From Larsenimonas salina (GTDB taxonomy: Bacteria; Pseudomonadota; Gammaproteobacteria; Pseudomonadales; Halomonadaceae), in assembly GCF_023736155.1 (NCBI RefSeq), contig NZ_JAMLJJ010000001.1, positions 868,001 through 932,000 of the forward strand: a DNA stretch of 64,000 nt, read 5' to 3'. Below the pieces are notes generated by a model, which had not been told where the DNA came from, made no database searches, and saw only the letters and a list, made by a program, of their open reading frames with translations. Of this stretch, positions 53,193 through 63,616 are shown in pieces. Numbering within the stretch: position 1 is the stretch's first letter; every line of letters begins with the position of its first letter. A program made the translations under genes and the position numbers.

Positions 53193-54137
53193 CTAGTACT
53201 GCCCCATTACTGACTCTTTAGCGTGATTCTTATTTTCTCCTTGTTCAACTGCGTTCAATAACCAACACCGTATAGGCTCAATCTTTGCTCGCCGAGGCTG
53301 CCTTGCATGTAGCCAGTAACCATAATTTTCACGAGTAACTTTTGGACCAAGCGCAACCAGCCGACCAGTTACTAAATATTCTTCAACTAAATTTTCCCAA
53401 CCTAGAGCCACTCCGCGATGATCAAGCGCCGCGTTGAGTAATAAGGCATAGTTTTGATAGGTAAACGTATCATCAGCCATACCCGGCGCAACTCCAGCAA
53501 ACTGACTCCACTGCATCCAGTCGAGCCAACGCGGATTTTTAATATCTTGATGCAATAAAGAAAGCCTTGATATCTGGTTGGATGTCAATACACCGGATAA
53601 ATTATGACGCCGGGCATATTCAATACTACAAACGGGAAAAACGGCTTCTCGAGCTAAAAGCTGCTCTTCTTCTTGAGGAGAGCTAAGTCCAAAACGGATA
53701 GCGAGATCAGCTGCTAGCCGCTCGGGATCATCTTCGCGATCTACTGAAATAAGCCTGATATTGTACTGAGGAAAAGCGCGCTTAAGCGCTGGTAACCGAG
53801 GTAATAGCCAAAGATGGGTAAAGCCAGCATCGGCAGCAATAACTACTGGTGGAGATAGTCCTTGCCCATCGTGCATGAGTCGATCACAAGCGTCACATAT
53901 GGCATCAAGACTCGGCGCCACCTCCTGATAAAAGCGCTCTCCTTGCGGGGTTAGACTGAGCCTTCCTCCTAAACGATCAAAAAGCGGCAGTCCAAGATGC
54001 TCTTCTAATCCTCGGATACGCTGCGAGATGGTTGGCTGCGTAGTGCGCTCAGCATCGGCCGCTGCGGTCATCGAACCTAATCGAGCCGTAGTAACAAAGG
54101 CGACAAGCGATTTTGTCGAAGGGGTTGAAAACGCCAC
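53193..54137 (-). CDS. LysR family regulator, GcvA-like, of the tmp cluster
   Basis: A 314-residue LysR-type regulator of the GcvA/AmpR branch. The helix-turn-helix is GSMTAAADAERTTQPTISQR near residues 21-40, then LEEHLGLPLFDR and a substrate domain containing ADAGFTHLWLLPRLPALKRAFP. The start is a GTG with GGGAG 8 bases upstream. It is convergent to the BCCT gene and shares the A/T-richer composition of that operon, so it very likely controls the tmpAB-BCCT unit. Control of neighbouring umuDC is unlikely because that has its own LexA box. Confidence 0.85.
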   Translation of the reverse strand: MAFSTPSTKSLVAFVTTARLGSMTAAADAERTTQPTISQRIRGLEEHLGLPLFDRLGGRLSLTPQGERFYQEVAPSLDAICDACDRLMHDGQGLSPPVVIAADAGFTHLWLLPRLPALKRAFPQYNIRLISVDREDDPERLAADLAIRFGLSSPQEEEQLLAREAVFPVCSIEYARRHNLSGVLTSNQISRLSLLHQDIKNPRWLDWMQWSQFAGVAPGMADDTFTYQNYALLLNAALDHRGVALGWENLVEEYLVTGRLVALGPKVTRENYGYWLHARQPRRAKIEPIRCWLLNAVEQGENKNHAKESVMGQY

Positions 54138-54636
54138 CGGCAGTCTCCCGAACTGGTTAACGGTATAACAACATAGTGTACGGTCAGGTCTATACCATCA
54201 AGTGGACAATACCGCATGAGCCTATGACCCTTTAAATCAACTTAGTAGTGCACTTATGAAATAGAGGCTCGATGTATGCTCCTGGGAAAAAATGGTTTTG
54301 GGCTCTAATGAATCGGCCTCGTTCCATCCTGGAATCTTTCCAGAATAGATCCGATGGGTGCACACCACCGTATCGATACCCGCTTCTAACGCTCTATACC
54401 AAAAAACGAAACCTATACGCTGAGAGCGTATCGCCTTCTTTCAAATTTTTAACCCTGGTATGGTCAGGTGTAACCACTTTCGAAGCCACAATGAACGTAC
54501 CCGCTGCGTCACAAGACACCGCCCTGCCGAACCTGCACTTTCCCCCGCTCACTTCGCTTGTGAATGCGATTTGAACACCGCCACTTCATACTTCATTCAC
54601 ACTATGGTCGCGCTGACGGTAAGTTAGAAAGCGATA
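54138..54636. other. Gap between the LysR gene and umuD, no confident gene
   Basis: About 500 bases. It must hold the LysR promoter. A 100-codon frame at 54272 looks unlike a protein and lacks a ribosome binding site. A perfect 7-bp inverted repeat (ATACGCT, spacer GAG, AGCGTAT) lies at 54415-54431. ATAG...CTAT arms at 54174-54193 upstream of the LysR start could be part of its binding site. Confidence 0.35.
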
Positions 54637-54656
54637 TACTGTATATATATACATAC
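54637..54656 (+). promoter_or_regulatory. LexA (SOS) box upstream of umuD
   Basis: TACTGTATATATATACATAC matches the gammaproteobacterial LexA consensus (CTG-N10-CAG in an A/T alternating core) except for the last half-site, CAT instead of CAG. It lies 18 bases before the umuD ATG, so LexA would block transcription of umuDC until DNA damage. Confidence 0.88.
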
Positions 54657-54674
54657 ACCATAGCGAATCGCCCC

Positions 54675-55103
54675 ATGCACTGCCGCCTTCTGCCCGCTCA
54701 CACCACACCGATTACCTGCCCAATGATCGAATACCGCGTGCGCGCGGGCGTCTCTGGTTTCCCAAGCCCTGCGCAAGATTACGCAACCGATCGACTGGAT
54801 TTGAACGCCCACGTGGTACGCCGCCCAGCGTCAACCTTCTACCTGAGCGTCGAGGGTGATTCGATGACCGGCGCGCGCATCCAGCCCGGAGACATTCTGG
54901 TGGTCGACCGCGCTCTGACCGCACGGCACGGACACATCGTAGTCGCAGTGGTTGATGGTGAAATGACAGTAAAAACGCTCCGATTGACCGATGCTCTACC
55001 GGGGCTTTACAGCGAAAACCGCGACTACGCGCCGATTCCTCTCATCAATCGGGATATTCAAATCTGGGGGGTGGTCACCTTCGTGATTCACGAAGCCGCA
55101 TGA
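54675..55103 (+). CDS. umuD: Translesion DNA polymerase V regulatory subunit UmuD
   Basis: UmuD is cut with RecA help to UmuD', which activates the error-prone polymerase UmuC. The 142-residue product has the S24 peptidase fold: catalytic Ser63 in VEGDSMTG and Lys100 in GEMTVKTL, 37 residues apart as in E. coli. The self-cleavage site aligns with SG at residues 27-28 (GVSGFPSPAQDY), where E. coli has Cys-Gly and other family members Ala-Gly. The ATG at 54675 lies after the LexA box; an in-frame ATG at 54723 is a shorter alternative. It overlaps umuC by four bases. Confidence 0.93.
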   Translation: MHCRLLPAHTTPITCPMIEYRVRAGVSGFPSPAQDYATDRLDLNAHVVRRPASTFYLSVEGDSMTGARIQPGDILVVDRALTARHGHIVVAVVDGEMTVKTLRLTDALPGLYSENRDYAPIPLINRDIQIWGVVTFVIHEAA

Positions 55104-56368
55104 GCGGCCCGTTTGCGCTGGTCGACTGCAATAACTTCTACGTCAGCTGCGAACGCGTATTCGCGCCACGCCTCCACGGTGTGCCGGTGGGCATCCTGTC
55201 CAACAACGACGGCTGCGTTATCGCCCGCTCCGAAGAACTCAAGCGACTCGGCGTTGCGATGGGCGTGCCTGCGCATCTCATTGCACCGGCCTTGAAGCGG
55301 AAAATCGTTCTGTGTTCGTCGAACTATGAACTGTATGGCGACATGAGCGCTCGCGTGCTCGAGGTCATGAGAATGCACTACGCAGGGGTCGAGCCCTACT
55401 CGATCGACGAGGCCTGGATCGATCTGGCCGGTCACACGGTAAAGGTCGATGAGCTAAACGCACTGAGGCAGGCGATTCGGCGCCTGACCGGTATTCCGGT
55501 CTCGATCGGTCTGGCCCCGACGCGAACGCTTGCCAAGCTCGCCAACCGCTACGCCAAGCGCGCAAGCAGCGGCGTGTACGTCATGCCCGCACCCAGCGAC
55601 CCGGCGCATCCCACATTACTTCGCGCCACGCCCGTCGATCAGGTATGGGGCATCGGCACACGGCTTGCGCTCCGCCTGAAAGCCCAGGGCATACTGACGG
55701 CACACGCGCTGAGCACGGCCGACCCACATGCCCTGCGCCAGGCCTTCAGTGTTGTGCTTGCACGCACGGCAATGGAACTTGCCGGTACCGCCTGCTTCGA
55801 GATGAACGACGCCGATTCGGACAAGCATGCCCTCATGACGTCCCGGAGCCTGAGCCGAGCCACTCAATGTCCGATTGCCCTGATGCAGGCAATCCGACAA
55901 CACACCAACCGAAGCGCTGAGAAGCTCAGACAGCAAGGCTCAACGGCCAGAGCGGTCATGTTGACGATGAGCACCAGTAAACACATCGGGCCGGATCGGC
56001 ACCATGGGCGCGTCGTGATCGAACTCGATCATCCAAGCCAGGATACGTTCATGTTTCTGCGCGCGGCGCGTCAAGGGTTCGAGGCGCTCTATCAAAAAGG
56101 GGTGCGATACCAGAAATGCGGCGTAATGCTGATGGATCTGGCGCGTACCGACCAGCAGCAACTGAGTCTTTTGGAAAATGTGTCCGGTGAAGAGACGCTA
56201 AATGATGCACTGATGAGCGCCCTGGACCGCGCCAATCGGCGATTCGGGCAACGCGCCCTGACCGTGGGGTTCATCGATGGGGCCGGGCCGTGGCAGCTCA
56301 AGTGCGAACACCGCTCGAGCCGCTGCACCACCCGGTGGGACGAACTTGCCCGGGTTCGCCGAACCTAG
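55100..56368 (+). CDS. umuC: DNA polymerase V catalytic subunit UmuC
   Basis: UmuC is the Y-family polymerase that copies damaged DNA. The 422-residue product begins FALVDCNNFYVSCERVF, with the first catalytic Asp, then LSNNDGCVIARSEELKRLG, and YSIDEAWIDL with the second acidic pair near residue 100. VWGIGTRLALRLKAQGI is the helix-hairpin-helix thumb, and the little-finger domain and short C-terminal UmuD-binding tail follow. Full length compared with E. coli UmuC. It is translationally coupled to umuD under the same LexA box. Confidence 0.95.
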   Translation: MSGPFALVDCNNFYVSCERVFAPRLHGVPVGILSNNDGCVIARSEELKRLGVAMGVPAHLIAPALKRKIVLCSSNYELYGDMSARVLEVMRMHYAGVEPYSIDEAWIDLAGHTVKVDELNALRQAIRRLTGIPVSIGLAPTRTLAKLANRYAKRASSGVYVMPAPSDPAHPTLLRATPVDQVWGIGTRLALRLKAQGILTAHALSTADPHALRQAFSVVLARTAMELAGTACFEMNDADSDKHALMTSRSLSRATQCPIALMQAIRQHTNRSAEKLRQQGSTARAVMLTMSTSKHIGPDRHHGRVVIELDHPSQDTFMFLRAARQGFEALYQKGVRYQKCGVMLMDLARTDQQQLSLLENVSGEETLNDALMSALDRANRRFGQRALTVGFIDGAGPWQLKCEHRSSRCTTRWDELARVRRT

Positions 56369-56532
56369 CTGCGCTCGTCTGAATCGTCGGGGGAATTCTT
56401 GTTGCGCCAGATATCCCAGGCAATGCCGAATGCGATACCGACGACCGCGCCGGCCACAAGCGTACCGGACGCCAGCCAGACGATGCCGCCGATGGGAATA
56501 CCCAAGAATGCGCCGGGAAAGTTCTTGATCAT
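56365..56532 (-). CDS. Small glycine-rich membrane protein
   Basis: A 55-residue protein with two short hydrophobic Gly/Ala-rich segments (about residues 7-22 and 25-40) and a charged C-terminal tail ending DDSDERS. It resembles glycine-zipper inner-membrane peptides but no named family is recognised. The ATG at 56532 opens the hydrophobic part; the longer frame upstream is unlikely. It overlaps the umuC stop by four bases, tail to tail. Confidence 0.5.
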   Translation of the reverse strand: MIKNFPGAFLGIPIGGIVWLASGTLVAGAVVGIAFGIAWDIWRNKNSPDDSDERS

Positions 56533-56668
56533 AGGAAATCCGCTGAGTCCTGTTGGTCGAAAGAGCGCCGTGAAGGCCGGCCCTTGCACTTCGCCGATAT
56601 GATGACGGGAGACAGGAAGCGGGTCAAAGCCCAAAACACACATACCTGGACACTGTCTTTTCCAATAC

Positions 56669-56699
56669 AAGAAATGCGCCCTCAAGGGGCGCATTTCTT
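56669..56699. terminator. Perfect 13-bp hairpin downstream of the 226-residue membrane protein gene
   Basis: AAGAAATGCGCCC pairs with GGGCGCATTTCTT around a five-base loop. The flanking T runs are short, but the stem strength and the position, 51 bases after the minus-strand stop, suggest a terminator. Confidence 0.6.
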
Positions 56700-56749
56700 A
56701 CGAAAAACCGGGCGCATGAAATAGGTCAAGCGACACATTCATAAAGGGC

Positions 56750-57430
56750 TCAATCGATCTCTTTCAACCACCCCTTCCATACCCGACGATGACGGCGCTT
56801 GGCCCACTGGCGCGTGCTGTTGCTTTCAGGGGTTAGACACACAAGGTGCCCGTTGTCATCGCAGTTCATGATGAAACGGCGTGACGCGCCGATGGGGTTG
56901 GGGTTCGAACCAAAAATGCCGATGACCCGAATCTCGACGGCGCTGAACTCCTTTTGCTTGTCATCGGGCAGCCCCTTATCGTCCAGCGGCAGGTCATGGT
57001 ACTCACAGGTCTGACGCACCAGACGCTCAAAACTTCCCATCACCATATAATCGGCATTGTCGAGCGGGCCTTGTCGCGTCCAGCGACCGTTTTCCTGCTC
57101 GTTTTTTGATTGCTGATTCTGCTGCTCGGTGTCATTGAGATCATCGGTGATGTCCAGACAGAAGCTTTCATCCTTGGCAATCAAGCACACGATCACCGTT
57201 TCGACGAACACCGCCGATTCGCTCATGTTGCTGATTAGGCACTGCGCATTGAGATCCCGACCGAGACCGCGATTGATTATGATCTGTGGGCGGCGCTGCG
57301 AGCGGAAACTGTGTAGAAACAGCTGCAGATAAACACCCCAGATGATCAGCATACCGACGCTGGTCAGTCCACTGAACACGGTAGCGTTGGCCGTGATCCA
57401 CGCCCACAGCTCCGTCATTGAATTTGACAT
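56750..57430 (-). CDS. Hypothetical membrane-anchored protein
   Basis: A 226-residue protein with one N-terminal membrane segment (about residues 17-38, FSGLTSVGMLIIWGVYLQLFL) and a hydrophilic remainder. RRPQIIINRGLGRDLNAQCLISNMSESAVFVETVIV looks like a beta-rich domain; a Gln/Asn/Glu-rich linker at about 100-115 follows. The C-terminal 20 residues are strongly basic. AAGGATG precedes the ATG. No family is recognised; the layout suggests a single-pass protein with a cytoplasmic domain. Confidence 0.7.
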   Translation of the reverse strand: MSNSMTELWAWITANATVFSGLTSVGMLIIWGVYLQLFLHSFRSQRRPQIIINRGLGRDLNAQCLISNMSESAVFVETVIVCLIAKDESFCLDITDDLNDTEQQNQQSKNEQENGRWTRQGPLDNADYMVMGSFERLVRQTCEYHDLPLDDKGLPDDKQKEFSAVEIRVIGIFGSNPNPIGASRRFIMNCDDNGHLVCLTPESNSTRQWAKRRHRRVWKGWLKEID

Positions 57431-57575
57431 ACTACATCCTTGTACGTGGCATCAACTCGACGTTCGAAATACACTTCATGGCTTAGCGAACGCCGTGGAT
57501 TACAAAGCGTAGAACCTGGATGCCCATCACGCCTGCTTTGCCTCGATATACGCCCACCGATTTTCAAGAGCCTTC

Positions 57576-58838
57576 ATGAAAAACCATAAACGCCTGGCCA
57601 GCATCAGTCTGGTCGCCGCCCTGCTTCTTTACAGCGCAAGCATCTACTGGGGCGACTTGTTCCCGTACATGGATTATCTGACCGCGTTTGCAGAAGCCGC
57701 CCTGATCGGAGGGATGGCTGACTGGTTCGCCGTCACGGCCCTGTTTCGCCACCCGCTCGGACTCAAGATTCCCCATACGGCCATCATCGCTCGTAACAAG
57801 TCGCGTATCGGCCACAGCCTGTCGACGTTCATTCGAAGCAATTTCTTGTCCAAGACCTATGTGCACTCGAGCATCAAGCAGACCGACATCGCCGAACACT
57901 GGCTGAACTGGCTCCGTAAGCCCCACAACCAGCATGTACTGGCCGGCGCCCTGACCCGAGGCGCGAAGTTCGTACTGCGCTCACTCGATGAGCGCGGCGC
58001 CCGGGCCTTTTTCGAGGCAACGCTTACCCATTACGCCAAGCGGGTGGACCTTGCCGGCCTGTTCGGCCGAGTATTGGGGGCGTTGAAGGCAGATAACCAG
58101 CATCAGGCGCTGCTGGACGACACCTTGACCCGCGCCGCCCGCTGGCTCGAAAGCCCGGTGCATCAGCGCTGGCTCAAGCGCCAGTTGACCCAGGTCATTT
58201 TCAGGCTGATCAACCCGAAACTGTTCGGCCGTGAAATCAGCCTCAACCGGTTTGCAGGCTGGCTTGCCAACGAGCGAATCATCGAGCGGCTATCAGAACT
58301 TCTGACTGCGGTGAGCAACGACGCGAACCATCCGGTACGTCAGCAGCTCGACCATCAGCTGAGCCAGTTCATCGAACGGACCCGAACCGACCCCGCACTG
58401 ATTGCCCGCTTTGATCGCGTTCGCGAGGAGCTGACCGATAACCCGCACATGCAGCGCTACATTCAAACGCTTTGGACGCGCCTGACCCAGAGCTGGCAAG
58501 CCGATCTGGAAAAAGAGGGTGACAATAGCGCGAGCTATCGCATGGCGCGGGATTTCATCGCTCATTACACCCGGGTGCTGTCGGACGCACCGGACGCGCG
58601 TCGCTGGATCAACGACCAGGCGCTCATCCTGCTGCCGGACCTGGTCGACAAGAACTCCGATCGCATTGACGCCTACATCCGCCGCTACATCGATCAACTC
58701 AGCAGTGACGATGTGGTCGAGCAGATCGAGAAAAACGTCGGCAACGATCTGCAATACATTCGCATCAACGGCACACTGGTTGGCGGCCTGGTCGGGCTGG
58801 CCCTGCATGCCGCGACACAACTGATCTCAAGCCTTTGA
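57576..58838 (+). CDS. DUF445 family membrane protein
   Basis: A 420-residue protein of the DUF445 family. The N-terminal part has two hydrophobic segments and the family motif AFAEAALIGGMADWFAVTALFRHPLG near residues 38-63, followed by IPHTAIIARNKSRIG. The long middle is helical and charged, and a final hydrophobic segment (GTLVGGLVGLALHAATQLI) closes the protein. Its role is not established. It is a single gene, ending 20 bases before the convergent alpha/beta-fold gene. Confidence 0.88.
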   Translation: MKNHKRLASISLVAALLLYSASIYWGDLFPYMDYLTAFAEAALIGGMADWFAVTALFRHPLGLKIPHTAIIARNKSRIGHSLSTFIRSNFLSKTYVHSSIKQTDIAEHWLNWLRKPHNQHVLAGALTRGAKFVLRSLDERGARAFFEATLTHYAKRVDLAGLFGRVLGALKADNQHQALLDDTLTRAARWLESPVHQRWLKRQLTQVIFRLINPKLFGREISLNRFAGWLANERIIERLSELLTAVSNDANHPVRQQLDHQLSQFIERTRTDPALIARFDRVREELTDNPHMQRYIQTLWTRLTQSWQADLEKEGDNSASYRMARDFIAHYTRVLSDAPDARRWINDQALILLPDLVDKNSDRIDAYIRRYIDQLSSDDVVEQIEKNVGNDLQYIRINGTLVGGLVGLALHAATQLISSL

Positions 58839-58858
58839 GATATAAACGCGCGAACGCA

Positions 58859-59752
58859 TCAACTCGGTAGAGGATGCGCCTTAATAAAGGCGTCGATCGC
58901 TTGGTAGACCGCCTCCGGGCACTCTTCATGCACCAGCAGCCGACCGCGCGACAAGGTGACCGATTCGACCAATGGTGTGAGGCGCTGCATGTTCTCTTTC
59001 GAGCGCGTGGGCATGTGTTCCGTCGTGAGCATGAGCGTGGGGCACGCCAGGCGCTCTGCCGCCTCAAAAGCCGCGTCATTGGTCAAGAACGCATCGAAGG
59101 CGCCCGTCACGAAGCGGATCGAGCCGTGGCGGGCACCGGCGCTTTTCGGCACCTGGCGCTTGCCCTCCATTCGAGCTTGGGTCAAGAACGTCGGTGATTC
59201 ATAGACATGCTCGTTGATCATCTTTCGAATGCACCAGCGTCGAACGTTGAGCCAATAAAGAAGCGGTCCGATCACGGGGGCATCGAATACACGCCGTACG
59301 GTCTTGAACCAGGGTTTGACCGCGCCTTTGGCCATGGTGGGCAGCGGCCCTCGCCAGGTCGGTGCAATCAGAACCAGACGTTCGCAGACCGCTGGCATGT
59401 CCTTGAGCCCGAGTAATGCAAGGCCGGCGCCATGACCGGCCGCAATGATCATGGCCGGCGTCTCTTTAAACTGTGCGAGCACATCCTTCAGGTAGCGCAC
59501 TAGTAGCGCCGCGTTGCCATCAATAAACGGTTTGGGCAAATCGCCAAAGCCGGGCCAGTCGACCGACACCGTGCGGTAGTGTTCTGAAAGCTTGGCTTGA
59601 AGCTCGGCAAACTCATGGCGGGTCGAAACTGTCGACAACGCCGGCAATAACAAGACCAGCGGCCCTTCGCCCTGCTCGGTCCATTCAAGCGTTATAGGCA
59701 GCCCCGCACCATGCCAGACAAACCGCGTCGTACGTGCCAGATGATGTTGCAC
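58859..59752 (-). CDS. Alpha/beta-hydrolase-fold protein lacking the nucleophile serine
   Basis: A 297-residue alpha/beta-hydrolase-fold protein. The core is clear: LLLPALSTVSTRHEFAEL, then VSVDWPGFGDLPKP, then the nucleophile-elbow strand IIAAGHGAGLALL and LVLIAPTWRGPLPTM. The elbow reads G-H-G-A-G (residues 106-110), so the position normally held by Ser, Asp or Cys is Gly108. A late acid and histidine (VHEECPE) remain. It is probably not a standard serine hydrolase. The start is taken as GTG 59752 because GAGGTGA lies five bases before it; GTG 59761 is the longer option. Confidence 0.78.
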   Translation of the reverse strand: MQHHLARTTRFVWHGAGLPITLEWTEQGEGPLVLLLPALSTVSTRHEFAELQAKLSEHYRTVSVDWPGFGDLPKPFIDGNAALLVRYLKDVLAQFKETPAMIIAAGHGAGLALLGLKDMPAVCERLVLIAPTWRGPLPTMAKGAVKPWFKTVRRVFDAPVIGPLLYWLNVRRWCIRKMINEHVYESPTFLTQARMEGKRQVPKSAGARHGSIRFVTGAFDAFLTNDAAFEAAERLACPTLMLTTEHMPTRSKENMQRLTPLVESVTLSRGRLLVHEECPEAVYQAIDAFIKAHPLPS

Positions 59753-59853
59753 CGTTGTCACCTCGTTTAAAAATGCGTCGCATTACGCTAACGCATTCGA
59801 AACGGATTTGTCTCAGACGTTTGTGTAATCGAAGCCATAGTGACACGCGCCAT

Positions 59854-59877
59854 AAAAAAGCCCGCTCGAAAGCGGGC
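59854..59877 (-). terminator. Rho-independent terminator of icd
   Basis: Stem AGCCCGCT/AGCGGGCT-type hairpin with a CGAA loop and six T on the minus strand, 35 bases after the icd stop. Confidence 0.85.
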
Positions 59878-59911
59878 TCGTCGTACATCGATAAAACCAG
59901 AGGTCGATGGC

Positions 59912-62531
<2,620 letters not shown>

Positions 62532-62562
62532 AAAAAAAAGCCGAACGCATGTTCGGCTTTTA
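62532..62562 (-). terminator. Rho-independent terminator of the glycosyltransferase gene
   Basis: AAAAGCCGAAC/GTTCGGCTTTT perfect stem with a four-base loop, 20 bases after the stop, with a run of T on the minus strand. Confidence 0.9.
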
Positions 62563-62581
62563 AATCCTGATCATCAAGGCG

Positions 62582-63616
62582 TCATACGCCCGCTTTTTTC
62601 TGCTTGAATTTCATCATCGTAAAAACAATGGCGAATAAAAGCAGGTCCTGCTGTTTTCGAACCAGACATACCAGAAACTGAATCTTGCGGTCATTTTGAT
62701 AAGGTTCAGCCTTGCTGAGGTCGGCATGGCGGCGCGCTTCGCAGGCGTTCGACTTGAACTCCTTGAACGCATCCACCGGATTGGCCGGGCCGTTTCGCTT
62801 GGCAATATTCTGAGCGCTATTGATCAGCGCTCGGCTCCAGTGCTTGGCCAGAAAATGCTCATCGTTGATACCTCGTTCGCGCAGAAGGCGCTCGATCCGA
62901 CCCAACCCGTAGACAAAATACGAAAACTGCTTGGGGTTGTAGGACGTTGTCAGCGATTCACTTTGGCCAACCACGTACCGGTACGCATGCTCACTGCAGA
63001 TGATGCCGTGTTCGAGAGCGATAAAGGCGTCGAGATTGAATCGAAAATCTTCGCCAAGCGCTACGCCTTCCTCGAAAGCAATCGCATGTCGCGTCAGGAA
63101 CTCGGCGGAGAACATCTTGTTGAATACCGGGTTGAATACACCGGCCTCATAAAGCATCAAAAAATCATGGTCAAAATCGAACTCACCCGCGGCCAGTGTC
63201 GAGCGATTGAGCTCGTGCCCGTCTCGCTCACAGATGGTCGCATAGTTGAATACGGCAATCTCGGCCCTGGCGCGCTGCGCCTTGGCAAGTACGGACATTA
63301 CTTCAGAGGCAAGCAGCTGGTCGTCGGCATCACAAAAGGCGATGTAGTCGCCCTGAGCGGCCTTGATGCCATTGTTACGAGCGACAGACACGCCCCCATT
63401 GACCTGATCGATCACACAAACGTTGGATCGACTCGTCTCAAAGCGCCGGCACTGTTCGAGGCTATCATCCTTCGAGCCGTCGTTGACCAGCACCACCTCG
63501 ACGCCGTCTTGAGGCAACTCGGCAAGATGCTTAAACAAGGTCGCCAGAGATGCCGACGCATTATAGATCGGTACGACAATGCTCAAGTCGAAAACGCGTC
63601 GAGATTCGTTTGTCAT
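62582..63616 (-). CDS. Family 2 glycosyltransferase
   Basis: A 344-residue GT-A fold glycosyltransferase. The nucleotide-sugar site is DLSIVVPIYNASASL near residue 10, then VVLVNDGSKDDSLEQC and the metal-binding FCDADDQ near 95, preceded by NNGIKAAQGDYIA. The C-terminal third is rich in Lys/Arg and has no membrane segment except a weak hydrophobic stretch near 325, so it is cytoplasmic or peripheral. Likely role in lipopolysaccharide, capsule or exopolysaccharide; sugar and acceptor unknown. No other polysaccharide genes are in the window. Confidence 0.9.
   Translation of the reverse strand: MTNESRRVFDLSIVVPIYNASASLATLFKHLAELPQDGVEVVLVNDGSKDDSLEQCRRFETSRSNVCVIDQVNGGVSVARNNGIKAAQGDYIAFCDADDQLLASEVMSVLAKAQRARAEIAVFNYATICERDGHELNRSTLAAGEFDFDHDFLMLYEAGVFNPVFNKMFSAEFLTRHAIAFEEGVALGEDFRFNLDAFIALEHGIICSEHAYRYVVGQSESLTTSYNPKQFSYFVYGLGRIERLLRERGINDEHFLAKHWSRALINSAQNIAKRNGPANPVDAFKEFKSNACEARRHADLSKAEPYQNDRKIQFLVCLVRKQQDLLLFAIVFTMMKFKQKKAGV

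Noticed and set aside
54272-54574. 100-codon frame before umuD
   Set aside because: No ribosome binding site, amino acid composition unlike a folded protein, no similarity recognised; the gap more likely holds the LysR promoter.
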